This document shows, piece by piece, positions 23,189-31,708 of a stretch of DNA of 64,000 nucleotides (within the stretch, counting starts at the first letter, position 1; every line of letters begins with the position of its first letter). The stretch comes from Actinomycetes bacterium (GTDB taxonomy: Bacteria; Actinomycetota; Thermoleophilia; Gaiellales; Gaiellaceae). The notes below the pieces were generated by a model. That model was given only the letters and a program-made list of their open reading frames with translations, searched no databases and was not told where the DNA came from. Where the stretch lies: NCBI GenBank assembly GCA_026708005.1, contig JAPOVR010000080.1, positions 1 through 64,000 on the forward strand, in the 5' to 3' direction. The position numbers and the translations under genes are program-made.

Positions 23189-23650
23189 GTGCGGGCGGTC
23201 GTGCAACGCGTGCTCTCGGCGCGCGTCGAGGTCGAAAGCGCCGTCGTCGGCGCGATCGGATCGGGCCTGCTCGTGCTCCTCGGAGTCTCTGCGGACGACA
23301 CCGAGGCCGAGGCCTGCAGCCTGGCTCGCAGATGCGCCCGCCTTCGTATCTTCGAGAATCAGGAGGGCAAGTTCGACAGGAGTGTCCTCGACCTCGGCGG
23401 CGAGGCGCTCGTCGTCAGCCAGTTCACCCTGATCGCGGACACGGCGAAGGGGCACCGGCCGAGCTTCACGCGCGCGGCGCGGCCGGAACACGCGGAGTCG
23501 CTCTACGAGGCATTCTGCGAGGCCCTTGCCGAGCAGGGCGTGCCTGTTACGACGGGACGTTTCGGCGCGAGGATGACGGTCATGCTGCAAAACGACGGGC
23601 CTGTGACGTTGCTGCTCGAGCAGCGGCCTGCTCCCGGGACCGTTCGCTAG
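23189..23650 (+). CDS. dtd: D-aminoacyl-tRNA deacylase
   Basis: 153 aa. Hydrolyses D-amino acids (and Gly-tRNA-Ala) from tRNA. Family marks: [12 protein letters not shown] at the N-terminus, [39 protein letters not shown] with the SQFTL motif, and the cis-proline motif [11 protein letters not shown] 23189 is chosen because homologues begin M-R-A-V-V-Q-R-V; the purine run before it (TTCAGGAG) is unusually close. First intact core gene after the accessory region. Confidence 0.92.
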   Translation: MRAVVQRVLSARVEVESAVVGAIGSGLLVLLGVSADDTEAEACSLARRCARLRIFENQEGKFDRSVLDLGGEALVVSQFTLIADTAKGHRPSFTRAARPEHAESLYEAFCEALAEQGVPVTTGRFGARMTVMLQNDGPVTLLLEQRPAPGTVR

Positions 23651-23705
23651 CCGCCGGCTTGCTATCCTGGAAGTCGTTACGAGTCCCCCGGTTTCGTTTT
23701 TGCGA

Positions 23706-23729
23706 GTGGGCGCCCTGCGCCCGCTTTTT
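23706..23729 (+). terminator. Intrinsic terminator or attenuator before rimP
   Basis: A 7-bp stem (GTGGGCG / TGCCCGC-type pairing, 23706-23724) is followed by TTTTT. It lies 55 bp after dtd and 42 bp before rimP, so it may end dtd transcription or act as an attenuator in the rimP-nusA leader. Confidence 0.65.
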
Positions 23730-23770
23730 GTACAGAGGGAGAACAACGACAAGGAGGAGCGTTCGGGCCC

Positions 23771-24220
23771 GTGAGCCGGTCGACGACGTACGACAGGGAG
23801 CGCAAGCTCCAGCGCGAGGTCACCGAGACCGTCGGCCTGACGGCGCCGGATGTCGAGGTGCTCGCGCTCGAGCTCTCGGCCCCTGATCGGTTCTGCGTGT
23901 ACATCGACCACGAACGCGGGGTCGACCACGCGCTCTGCGAGCGTGTGACGAGGGTGCTGCGGGGCTACCTCGACCGCTACGCGATCGACGTCTCCTCCCC
24001 GGGCATCGAGCGGCCGGTCCGCACCCGGGAGCACTTCGCGGCCGTTGCTGGGAAATCGGTCTCGGTGCGCACGAACGAGCTGCTCGACGGGCGGAAGCGC
24101 TTCAAGGGGCGCGTTGTCGAGGCGCGCGACACGGCTGTCGTGCTCGAGCAGTCAGGGCAAGAGGTCGAGATCCCGTACGAGCGCATCGCGCGGGGCAACC
24201 TCGTCGACGAGGGAAGGTAG
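23771..24220 (+). CDS. rimP: Ribosome maturation factor RimP
   Basis: 149 aa, GTG start after a GACAAGGAGG-type ribosome site. Needed for 30S subunit maturation. The two-domain pattern is visible: DVEVLALELSAPDRFCVYID with CERVTRVLRGYL, then the signature DVSSPGIERPVRTREHF and the C-terminal SH3-like part (GRVVEARDTAVVLEQSG). It is 2 bp from nusA, the standard rimP-nusA-infB operon. Confidence 0.93.
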   Translation: MSRSTTYDRERKLQREVTETVGLTAPDVEVLALELSAPDRFCVYIDHERGVDHALCERVTRVLRGYLDRYAIDVSSPGIERPVRTREHFAAVAGKSVSVRTNELLDGRKRFKGRVVEARDTAVVLEQSGQEVEIPYERIARGNLVDEGR

Positions 24221-24222
24221 AC

Positions 24223-25713
24223 GTGAGCCGGGACATACTCGAAGCTGTCCAGACAATCGAGAAAGAGAAGGGGATCGATGGCGACACGCTCATCGCGGCC
24301 CTCGAGGATGCGCTGCTCGCCGCCTACAAGAAGACGCCGGAGGCCGCCAGGCACGCCCAGGTTGCTCTCGACCGCGTAAGCGGCGATTTCCTCGTCTGGG
24401 CGATCTCGCTGCCGTCCGACCTCGAGGAGACCCTTCTCGAGGAGGCCCGCGAGCGCGCGATCAGCGAGCTGGAGGCAGCGGAGGCCGAGAACGGCGAGAA
24501 GGCGCGCACGCTGATCACCGACGACGACCTCGATCTCGACTGGTCCAAGGTTCCCGGCGAGAAGATGTCGAAGCGCGATGTGACGCCCGACAACTTCGGT
24601 CGCATCGCCGCACAGACCGCCAAGCAGGTCATTCTCCAGCGCATCCGGGAGGCCGAGCGCGCGATGATGTACGAGGAGTACATCGATCGCGTCGGCGAGG
24701 TCGTCACCGGCATCGTCCAGCAGGCCGGAGACCGCAACAACGTGCTCGTCGACCTGGGCAAGGTCGAGGCGTTGCTGCCTCGCTCGGAGCAGGTCGACGG
24801 TGAGCGATACGAGCAGGGCGGCCGAATCAAGGCGGTCATCACCGAGGTGCGATCGGGCACGAAGGGCCCGCAGGTGATCCTCTCGCGGCGCGATCCTGAG
24901 CTGATCCAGACGCTGTTCGAGCTCGAGGTGCCCGAGGTCGCGGACGGTCTCGTCGAGATCCGCGGCGTTGCGCGCGAGCCGGGCTACCGCACGAAGATCG
25001 CCGTACAGTCCCACGCGCAGGGCGTCGACCCGGTCGGAGCCTGTGTGGGGCCGCGCGGCTCGCGCGTGAGGATGGTCGTGTCCGAGCTGCGCGGCGAGAA
25101 GATCGACATCATTCCGTGGAACGCTGAACCCGCGCGCTTCATTGCCAAGGCGCTCGCGCCAGCCAGGGTGCGCGAGGTGTTCGTGGACGACGACTCGCAG
25201 GAGGCGACGGTGATCGTCCCGAACGATCAGCTCTCCCTCGCGATCGGGAAGGAGGGCTTGAACGCACGGCTTGCAGCTCGGCTGACGGGGTGGAAGGTCG
25301 ACATCCAGTCCGACAGCGAGTTCGCCGAGGCCGAGGCCGAGGCCGCCTACAGCGGAGACGGGGAGGAAGAGGTCACCGGCCGCTGTGCAGCGATTCTCTC
25401 AACCGGGAAACGCTGTCCGAACTCGGCGCTGCACGCCGAGCGCTACTGCGGCATACCCGGGCACAAGGAGCTTGCCGAGCGGGCCGCCGTCGAGGCGCTC
25501 GAGGAAGACAGTCCGGGCGACGGCGACAGTGCGGGCAATGGCAGCGGTGAGGCCAGAGGCGCTGAAGGCTCGCAGCTCGCGCCCGTGGCGGAGGCCCAGC
25601 CTGCGCCGGCCGGCAGCCGGCACGCGGCACTGTCCACCGCCGAGGGGGCGCCTGACGCTGCCGAGGGTGTCTCGGCCACCGACGATGCAGCCCGACCGGA
25701 GCTGAGCCGCTGA
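24223..25713 (+). CDS. nusA: NusA with a C-terminal Cys/His zinc-like motif
   Basis: 496 aa, GTG start. Transcription elongation, termination and antitermination factor. N-terminal RNAP-binding domain (about 1-130), S1 (VVTGIVQQAGDRNNVLVDLG), two KH domains (GACVGPRGSRVRMVVSEL and LSLAIGKEGLNARLAARLTG). Beyond the usual actinobacterial end (about residue 350) there is an acidic segment, then Cys388-x9-Cys398-x10-Cys409-x4-His414 (GRCAAILSTGKRCPNS...YCGIPGH), a likely zinc-binding motif, and a low-complexity Ala/Glu/Gly tail. No ylxR gene lies between nusA and infB. Confidence 0.93.
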   Translation: MSRDILEAVQTIEKEKGIDGDTLIAALEDALLAAYKKTPEAARHAQVALDRVSGDFLVWAISLPSDLEETLLEEARERAISELEAAEAENGEKARTLITDDDLDLDWSKVPGEKMSKRDVTPDNFGRIAAQTAKQVILQRIREAERAMMYEEYIDRVGEVVTGIVQQAGDRNNVLVDLGKVEALLPRSEQVDGERYEQGGRIKAVITEVRSGTKGPQVILSRRDPELIQTLFELEVPEVADGLVEIRGVAREPGYRTKIAVQSHAQGVDPVGACVGPRGSRVRMVVSELRGEKIDIIPWNAEPARFIAKALAPARVREVFVDDDSQEATVIVPNDQLSLAIGKEGLNARLAARLTGWKVDIQSDSEFAEAEAEAAYSGDGEEEVTGRCAAILSTGKRCPNSALHAERYCGIPGHKELAERAAVEALEEDSPGDGDSAGNGSGEARGAEGSQLAPVAEAQPAPAGSRHAALSTAEGAPDAAEGVSATDDAARPELSR

Positions 25714-25837
25714 GTTGAGCAGCGAGGCGTTTCTTGCCGCTCGCTGGTCACCCTGGCCGCGGCCGGGGAACGGTCGCCCCCCGCGCCCGTGCGCGGGCAG
25801 CTGGGAGAGACGGCCGGCAGAGGATAAGCTGACCCAC

Positions 25838-27823
25838 ATGGCCGATCGAGGGAAGAAGCCGTCCCGTCCGTTGCGCCCTCGTCAGGGTGGAGCACCCGGC
25901 AAGCGGAAGCGTCGGGTTGTCATCGACCAGCCCAAGCAGCGCGCACGTTCCGAGGGTCGCGGCAAGGAGGTTCCGTCGCCAAAGGCCGAGAAGCGCGAGC
26001 AGCCGGCCCCCGACAAGGGCGGGAAGGTCTCGGTTGCCTCCGGCGCCACGGTCAAGGAGCTCTCGGCAGCGCTCGGCGTGCCCGTGCCCGAGATCATCAA
26101 GATCATGATGAGCGTGGGGGAGATGGCCACGATCACCCAGAGCCTCTCTGACGATGGGGTCGAGCTGATCGCCACCGAGCTCGAGCGCGAGGTCGAGATC
26201 AAGCGCGTCGACGAGGAGCAGCCCGAGGAAATCGTGTACGACGACGACCCCAGCGACCTCGCGCCGCGGCCGCCGGTTGTCACCATCCTCGGGCACGTCG
26301 ATCATGGCAAGACGACGCTGCTCGATGCCATCCGAGAAGCGACGGTCGTCGAGACCGAGGCCGGCGGGATCACCCAGCACATCGGGGCCTATCAGGTCGA
26401 GCACGACGGTCGTAAGCTGACGTTCCTCGACACCCCCGGGCACGAGGCGTTCACGGCGTTGCGCGCCCGCGGCGCGAACGTCACGGACATCGCCGTCCTC
26501 GTTGTCGCCGCCGACGACGGCGTCCAGCCTCAGACGGAAGAGTCGATCAGCCACGCGCGTGCCGCGGACGTGCCGATCCTCGTCGTCGTCAACAAGGTCG
26601 ACAAGAACGACGCCAACCCCCAGCGCGTGCGCCAAGAGCTCGTTGCGCATGATCTCCAGCCCGAGGAGTGGGGCGGCGAGACGCAGTTCGCCGACGTCTC
26701 CGCCACCCAGAAGCAGGGGCTCGACGACCTGCTCGAGAAAGTGCTGCTCGTCGCGGACGCCGAGCTCGAGCTGCTCGCCAACTCGAATGCTCCGGCCTCG
26801 GGTCCGATCATCGAGAGCCGGCTCGACGTGGGGCGGGGACCTGTCGCGACTCTGCTGGTGCAGCGCGGGACGCTGCGCGTCGGGGACGCGGTCGTCGCTG
26901 GCGATGCCTGGGGCAAGGTGCGAGCGCTCCACGACTTCCGCGGCGATCGCATCAAGGAGGCCGGCCCGGGCGACCCGGTCGAGATTCTCGGCTTCCAAAA
27001 GCCGCCAGGGGCTGGTGAGCACGCCCGCGTTGTTACGAACGAGCGGGAGGCGCGTGACCTCGCGGGCCGCCGCAGCCAGCGCCTGCGCGCGGAGCACCTC
27101 GCGCGCCAGTCGCAGCAGGGCGTCTCGCTCGAGGAGCTCTTCGCGCAGGTCGAGCAGGGCGCGATCGAGGAGCTCAACGTCATCGCGAAGGCCGACGTGC
27201 AGGGCTCCGCCGAGGCGGTGGTCTCCGAGCTGGGGAAGATCGAGCATCCTGAGGTGCGGGTGAACGTCATCCACACCGGCATCGGCGCCATCACCGAGAG
27301 CGACGTCATGCTGGCCTCGGCATCGCGTGCCATCGTCGTCGGCTTCAACGTTACGCCGAACGCCGAGGCCCGGGCGCTGGCGAAACGTGAGGGCGTCGAT
27401 GTGCGCACGTACCGCGTCATCTACGAGCTGATTGACGAGATCCAGCAGGCGCTCCTCGGCATGCTGAAACCGGAGACCGTTGAGGAGGTCACCGGTGAGG
27501 CCGAGATACGCGACCTGTTCCGGATCTCCCGCGTCGGGATGATCGCCGGCTGCTACGTGACACACGGTCTCGCCCGGCGCAACTCGAGCGTTCGCCTCGT
27601 TCGCGACGGCGTGGTCATTTACGAGACGACCATCGCGAGCCTGAGGCGGTTCAAGGATGACGTGCGCGAGGTGCAGGCAGGGTTCGAGTGCGGTATTCAG
27701 CTCGAGGGCTACAACGACGTCAAGCAGAGCGACGTCTTGCAGTTCTACGAGACGCGGCAGATCGAGCGCACGGAGCTTGCAGGCGCCGGGGGTAACGGCC
27801 GGGCTTCAGCTGACTCCGGCTGA
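25838..27823 (+). CDS. infB: Translation initiation factor IF-2
   Basis: 661 aa from ATG 25838 ([17 protein letters not shown]), preferred over the further upstream ORF start because an AGAGGA ribosome site precedes it. IF2_N domain ([20 protein letters not shown]), then the GTPase: G1 [10 protein letters not shown]2 [11 protein letters not shown]3 DTPGHEAF, G4 NKVDK, followed by domains II, III ([20 protein letters not shown]) and the C-terminal fMet-tRNA-binding domain. The N-terminal extension is short for an actinobacterium, where 900 or more residues is common. Confidence 0.95.
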   Translation: MADRGKKPSRPLRPRQGGAPGKRKRRVVIDQPKQRARSEGRGKEVPSPKAEKREQPAPDKGGKVSVASGATVKELSAALGVPVPEIIKIMMSVGEMATITQSLSDDGVELIATELEREVEIKRVDEEQPEEIVYDDDPSDLAPRPPVVTILGHVDHGKTTLLDAIREATVVETEAGGITQHIGAYQVEHDGRKLTFLDTPGHEAFTALRARGANVTDIAVLVVAADDGVQPQTEESISHARAADVPILVVVNKVDKNDANPQRVRQELVAHDLQPEEWGGETQFADVSATQKQGLDDLLEKVLLVADAELELLANSNAPASGPIIESRLDVGRGPVATLLVQRGTLRVGDAVVAGDAWGKVRALHDFRGDRIKEAGPGDPVEILGFQKPPGAGEHARVVTNEREARDLAGRRSQRLRAEHLARQSQQGVSLEELFAQVEQGAIEELNVIAKADVQGSAEAVVSELGKIEHPEVRVNVIHTGIGAITESDVMLASASRAIVVGFNVTPNAEARALAKREGVDVRTYRVIYELIDEIQQALLGMLKPETVEEVTGEAEIRDLFRISRVGMIAGCYVTHGLARRNSSVRLVRDGVVIYETTIASLRRFKDDVREVQAGFECGIQLEGYNDVKQSDVLQFYETRQIERTELAGAGGNGRASADSG

Positions 27824-27841
27824 GCCTCCGGGGAGTGCGTC

Positions 27842-28141
27842 ATGGGCTCCGGCTACGTCGGGATCCTCACGGCCGATCTCCATTTCCCGGAAAGCAGCTC
27901 GCTCAAGGGCAAGCGCAAGCACGTGCAGTCCGTGAAGGCGCAGGTTGCGCGCCGTTTCGGCGCCTCGGTCGCCGAGGTCGACCACCACGATGCGTGGCAG
28001 CGCTGCCGGCTGACGCTGGCGTGCGCGGGGCGCCGGCACGGAGAGCTTGTCGATCTCCTCGATGGCGTCGAGCGCTACCTGTGGAGCCAGCCGCTCGAGG
28101 TGGGCCGCCTCGAGCGGCAGGTCGTCAAGGTTGGTGAGTAG
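27842..28141 (+). CDS. DUF503 family protein (YlxP-like)
   Basis: 99 aa. Matches the DUF503/YlxP family throughout (GILTADLHFPESSSLKGKRK, QVARRFGASVAEVDHHDAWQ, then DLLDGVERYLWS). It is conserved between infB and rbfA in many bacteria. The biochemical role is not settled; association with the translation operon suggests ribosome assembly or initiation. It starts 18 bp after infB. Confidence 0.9.
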   Translation: MGSGYVGILTADLHFPESSSLKGKRKHVQSVKAQVARRFGASVAEVDHHDAWQRCRLTLACAGRRHGELVDLLDGVERYLWSQPLEVGRLERQVVKVGE

Positions 28142-28222
28142 CGCGGCGCGGCGGCGTCTGCGGTTCGTGATGCTGCGGCGGCTGGCCGAGACTTGCGCGC
28201 TGTCCGATCGGTGGCGGCGGGC

Positions 28223-28582
28223 GTGAGCGGGCGGATGCGCAGGGTCAACGAGGCGCTGCGGGCCGTGGTCTCCGAGGGTGTCCGCGATCTCCAGGACCCG
28301 CGCATCGGGTTCGTCACGGTCACCGACGTTCGTGCGACCGCGGATCTCCGCACGGCGAAGGTCTACGTAAGCGTGCTGGGCAGGGAGCACAAGCAGCGGG
28401 CGATGCTCGAGGGCCTCGAATCGTCGCGGGCCATCCTCCAGCAGCGCATCAACCAAGAGCTCCGGCTGAAGCGGACCCCCGTCCTCGCATTTGAGTACGA
28501 TCCGACGGTGGAACGCGGCGTACGCCTCACCAGGCTGGTCGATGACCTCTCTCCAGGAGACCCGGACGCCCGCGAACGCTGA
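28223..28582 (+). CDS. rbfA: Ribosome-binding factor A
   Basis: 119 aa. 30S maturation factor with a type-II KH-like fold: MRRVNEALRAVVSEGVRDLQ, DPRIGFVTVTDVRATADLRT, AKVYVSVLG and a C-terminal LRLKRTPVLAFEYDPTVERG. I chose GTG 28223 (VSGRMRRVNE) to match homologues; in-frame GTG 28211 and TTG 28193 are alternatives. Its 3' end overlaps the start of nrnA by 41 bp. Confidence 0.9.
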   Translation: MSGRMRRVNEALRAVVSEGVRDLQDPRIGFVTVTDVRATADLRTAKVYVSVLGREHKQRAMLEGLESSRAILQQRINQELRLKRTPVLAFEYDPTVERGVRLTRLVDDLSPGDPDARER

Positions 28583-29567
28583 GCTCGCCGAGGTCGTGCA
28601 GGCGCTCGCCGATGCTGACCGCCTGCTCGTCGCGACCCACGAGAGCCCGGACGGCGATGCGCTCGGGTCGCTGCTGGCGGCGAAGCTCGGCTGCGAGCAG
28701 TTCGGGATCGACGTTGTCATGTTGCTGCCGGGAAGCCTCGCGCTGCCCCGCGAGTACGCGTTCATGGATCTGGCCGATCTGCAGCGCAACCCGCCGGAGG
28801 ACCTTCAGGAGCGCGTCCTGCTCGCGCTCGACTGCGCCAACGCGCAGCGCCTGGGGCCCGATCGCGACCTGTTGGCTCGCCCCCGTCTCGTCATCAACAT
28901 CGACCACCACCATGACAACACGCGCTTCGGAGACATCAACCTCGTGATTCCCGAGGCGTCCTCGACCGGCGAGATCCTCAAGGATGTCCTCGACCGGCTG
29001 AGCGCCCGGCTCACGCCGGAGATCGCCGAGGCGATCTACATCGCGGTCGTCACCGACACCGGCCGCTTCCAGTACTCGAACACCGAGCCCAGGACGCTGC
29101 GCCTTGCGGCCGAGCTGATCGAGGCGGGGGCGAACGCGCAGCTCGTCTTCCAGGAGGTTTACGAGAACGTCGCGTTCGCCAAGATCAAGCTGCTCGCCCG
29201 AGCGCTCGAGCACGCGCAGGCCTGGGAGGGCGGCAGGCTGATCATCTCGATGCTCACGCGCGGCGACTTCGCGGCCGCCGGGGCCGACGAGCCATTCGCG
29301 GAGGGGATCATCGACCATCTTCGGGCAATCGAGGGGAGCGAGATGGCCGCGCTGATCCGTGAGCCGGCTCCAGACAGGGGCGCTCCGTTGCGCAAGGTCA
29401 GCCTGAGGACCGCCCACGAGGCGATCGACGTCTCGAAGATCGCCCGAGACCTCGGCGGCGGCGGTCACCGGCAGGCTGCGGGCTTTCCGAGCGATCGGTC
29501 GCTCAAGGAGCTCGTCACCCTGCTCCGCGAGGCGTTTCGCGAGCAGGCCGACAGCCTGGCTGTGTAG
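28542..29567 (+). CDS. nrnA: DHH-family nanoRNase/pAp phosphatase
   Basis: 341 aa from ATG 28542 (MTSLQETRTPANAEL); the frame is open upstream only because it lies within rbfA. Degrades 2-5-nt RNA and dephosphorylates pAp in the family. DHH motifs: ATHESPDGDALGSLL, LALDCANAQRLG, INIDHHHDNTRFG, AVVTDTGRFQYSN. The C-terminal DHHA1 domain ends in ARDLGGGGHRQAAGF. Placed between rbfA and truB as in other Gram-positives. Confidence 0.92.
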   Translation: MTSLQETRTPANAELAEVVQALADADRLLVATHESPDGDALGSLLAAKLGCEQFGIDVVMLLPGSLALPREYAFMDLADLQRNPPEDLQERVLLALDCANAQRLGPDRDLLARPRLVINIDHHHDNTRFGDINLVIPEASSTGEILKDVLDRLSARLTPEIAEAIYIAVVTDTGRFQYSNTEPRTLRLAAELIEAGANAQLVFQEVYENVAFAKIKLLARALEHAQAWEGGRLIISMLTRGDFAAAGADEPFAEGIIDHLRAIEGSEMAALIREPAPDRGAPLRKVSLRTAHEAIDVSKIARDLGGGGHRQAAGFPSDRSLKELVTLLREAFREQADSLAV

Positions 29568-29575
29568 CCGGCCAG

Positions 29576-30418
29576 ATGGCCGCTCGCGCAACGTCAGCTC
29601 GCGCTGCCGCCGAGCGCGAGAGGGTGCCGGCGGTGGGGATCGTGCTCGCCGACAAGCCGGTGGGCCCCTCCTCGTTTGCGGTCACGCGCGCCATCGGGCA
29701 GCGGTTCGCGGCCAAGGCAGGACACGCGGGCACGCTCGATCCGCTCGCCTGCGGCCTTCTGCTCGTTCTCGTCGGCAGGGCGACGCGGCTCGCGCAGTAC
29801 CTGGTCGGCCTCGACAAGGGCTATACCGTCGAGATCCGGCTTGGGGTGCGAACGACGACGGGCGATACCGAGGGGGACCTGCTCGAGGAGGCCGCGATCA
29901 GCGGCGTCGAGGAGTCTGTGCGCGCGCTCGTCGGCGAGGTCGAGCTGCCCATCCCGGCCGCCTCCGCAGTCAAGATCGGGGGCAAGCGGGCCTACCGGCT
30001 GCACAGGCGCGGCATCGCCCAGGAGATGCCAACTCGCCGCTCGACGATCCGTGAGGCCACGATCCTCGCCTACAGCGGCTCGTCGCTGTGCCTCGACCTG
30101 AGCGTGTCCAGCGGGGCCTACGTGCGGGCAATCGCCGACCACCTGGGTGGGCACTGCACGAGCCTGCGCCGCACCCGCGTAGGTCCGTTCAGCGCTGATC
30201 ACGCCGACGAGAATGGGCTCTTGCCCCCGTCGGCTGCGCTGCCGTTTCTCCCCGTGATCGCCGTTGACGAGGACGGCGCCCGACGCTTTATCAGCGGCCG
30301 TCCGGTCGCCGGGGAGGGGGAGGGCCACGCCCGCGTGCTTGCGGGCGGGCAGCTCCTTGGCGTCGCCCGCCTCGAGCGGGGCCAGGCCCACCCAGAGACG
30401 GTCATCGCGGTCCCGTGA
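29576..30418 (+). CDS. truB: tRNA pseudouridine-55 synthase
   Basis: 280 aa. Makes Psi55 in the T loop of tRNAs. Start of the fold: GIVLADKPVGPSSFAVTRAI. The catalytic aspartate is in AGHAGTLDPLACGLLLV, followed by YTVEIRLGVRTTTGDTEGD and SSGAYVRAIADHLG. The stop overlaps the ribF GTG by 4 bp (GTGA), so they are translationally coupled. Confidence 0.95.
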   Translation: MAARATSARAAAERERVPAVGIVLADKPVGPSSFAVTRAIGQRFAAKAGHAGTLDPLACGLLLVLVGRATRLAQYLVGLDKGYTVEIRLGVRTTTGDTEGDLLEEAAISGVEESVRALVGEVELPIPAASAVKIGGKRAYRLHRRGIAQEMPTRRSTIREATILAYSGSSLCLDLSVSSGAYVRAIADHLGGHCTSLRRTRVGPFSADHADENGLLPPSAALPFLPVIAVDEDGARRFISGRPVAGEGEGHARVLAGGQLLGVARLERGQAHPETVIAVP

Positions 30419-31281
30419 TCGTCGCCCGGACCCCAGAGCAGCTTGAGCCCGCGGAACGGGCGATCGCGATCGGGACGTTCGACGGCGTCCACCGCGGGCA
30501 TCGCGCCGTCATCCAGGCGGCGGTCGACACAGGCCTCCGGTCAACCGTCGTCACGTTCAACCCGCACCCGCGCACCGTGCTCGGGTACGAGGTTGAGATC
30601 CTCTCGAGCGTCGAGCGGCGCATTGAGCTCGTGTCTGACGTTGGGCCTGACGAGCTGCTGCTTGTGGAGTTCACGCTCGGCCTCTCCCGCCTCTCGCCCG
30701 AGGAGTTCGTCCAGAAGGTCCTCGCGCCGCTCGGCGCGCGTGTCGTGCTTGCCGGTGAGAACTTCCGCTTCGGCAGGGGTAGAGAAGGGGACGTTGAGAT
30801 GCTACGCCGGCTCGGCTTCGAGGTGCATGCCGTGCCGCTTGTCGACGGCGTCTCCTCGAGCCAAATCCGGTCGCTCATCTCTGCCGGCGACGTGCGCCAA
30901 GCGGCCGCTCTGCTCGGGCGGCCGTTCGAGCTGGAGGGCACGGTGGTCGCCGGCGATCGGCGTGGCGGGACGCTTGGGTTCCCGACGGCGAACCTCACGG
31001 TCGACCTGCGCGCGGTCGTGCCCGCGTACGGCATCTACGCGGGGTGGACGCTGAGGCACCCGGTGGCCATGTCGATCGGAGTCAACCCGCACTACGGCGG
31101 GATCGAGCGGCGCATCGAGGCGCACGTTCTCGACTTCGACGGCGATCTCTATGGGCGTCAGCTGCGGATCGGAGTCTGGGAGCGCCTGCGTGCCGAGCGG
31201 GCCTTCGAGACGGAGGCTGCGCTCGTCGCACAGATCACGGCCGACGTCGAGGCCGCCAGGCGCGCGACGCGACCGGCTTGA
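30415..31281 (+). CDS. ribF: Bifunctional riboflavin kinase / FAD synthetase
   Basis: 288 aa, GTG start. The N-terminal FMN adenylyltransferase domain shows the nucleotidyl-transferase motif IGTFDGVHRGHRAVI, VVTFNPHPRTVL and GENFRFGRGREGD, plus SSSQIRSLI. The C-terminal riboflavin kinase shows GTLGFPTANLTVD and PAYGIYAGWTL. Makes FMN and FAD, needed by the flavoproteins in this window among others. Overlaps truB and precedes rpsO by 58 bp. Confidence 0.95.
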   Translation: MIVARTPEQLEPAERAIAIGTFDGVHRGHRAVIQAAVDTGLRSTVVTFNPHPRTVLGYEVEILSSVERRIELVSDVGPDELLLVEFTLGLSRLSPEEFVQKVLAPLGARVVLAGENFRFGRGREGDVEMLRRLGFEVHAVPLVDGVSSSQIRSLISAGDVRQAAALLGRPFELEGTVVAGDRRGGTLGFPTANLTVDLRAVVPAYGIYAGWTLRHPVAMSIGVNPHYGGIERRIEAHVLDFDGDLYGRQLRIGVWERLRAERAFETEAALVAQITADVEAARRATRPA

Positions 31282-31339
31282 CCGATCCAGCAGCCTCGGA
31301 TGCCGCGTCGTGGGCTGCGGCTGCTAGCCTTCCGGCCGA

Positions 31340-31609
31340 ATGCCGTTAACCAAAGCAGAGAAACGCGAGGTGATCGCGGCCCGGGGTCGTCACGAGGGCG
31401 ACACCGGCTCGGCCGAGGTCCAGATCGAGCTGTTGACACGGAGGATCGATCAGCTGACCGAGCATCTCCAGACCCACCGGAAGGACCACCACACACGTCG
31501 TGGGCTCCTGAAGCTCGTGGGTCAGCGACGCCGGCTGCTGGACTACCTCCAACGCTCGGATCTCGACGGGTACCGCAGGCTGATCAACGAGCTCGGCCTA
31601 CGTCGCTAG
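31340..31609 (+). CDS. rpsO: 30S ribosomal protein S15
   Basis: 89 aa, the standard length. Binds 16S rRNA helix 22. Conserved blocks: [50 protein letters not shown]. The rpsO-pnp pair is conserved in most bacteria; a strong hairpin separates the two here. Confidence 0.96.
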   Translation: MPLTKAEKREVIAARGRHEGDTGSAEVQIELLTRRIDQLTEHLQTHRKDHHTRRGLLKLVGQRRRLLDYLQRSDLDGYRRLINELGLRR

Positions 31610-31633
31610 CTGCGCCGCGTCTGGAGGCGCGGT

Positions 31634-31677
31634 GGAAGTTTGAGGGAGTCTCAGCGGTGGGCCTGCCTCAAACCTCC
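31634..31677 (+). promoter_or_regulatory. Stem-loop in the rpsO-pnp spacer
   Basis: GGAAGTTTGAGG (31634-31645) pairs with CCTCAAACCTCC (31666-31677) at 11 of 12 positions across a 20-nt loop, 32 bp before the pnp ATG. In other bacteria a leader hairpin here is processed by RNase III and lets PNPase repress its own mRNA. There is no T-run, so processing or autoregulation is more likely than termination. The function is inferred by position. Confidence 0.6.
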
Positions 31678-31708
31678 GCCTCCGTCTCCAACGCAGAGAG
31701 GGAGGAAC

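Noticed and set aside
25748-27565. 605-codon open frame antisense to infB
   Set aside because: High-GC codon bias leaves the antisense frame open; the sense strand is an unmistakable IF-2, and the antisense product resembles nothing.
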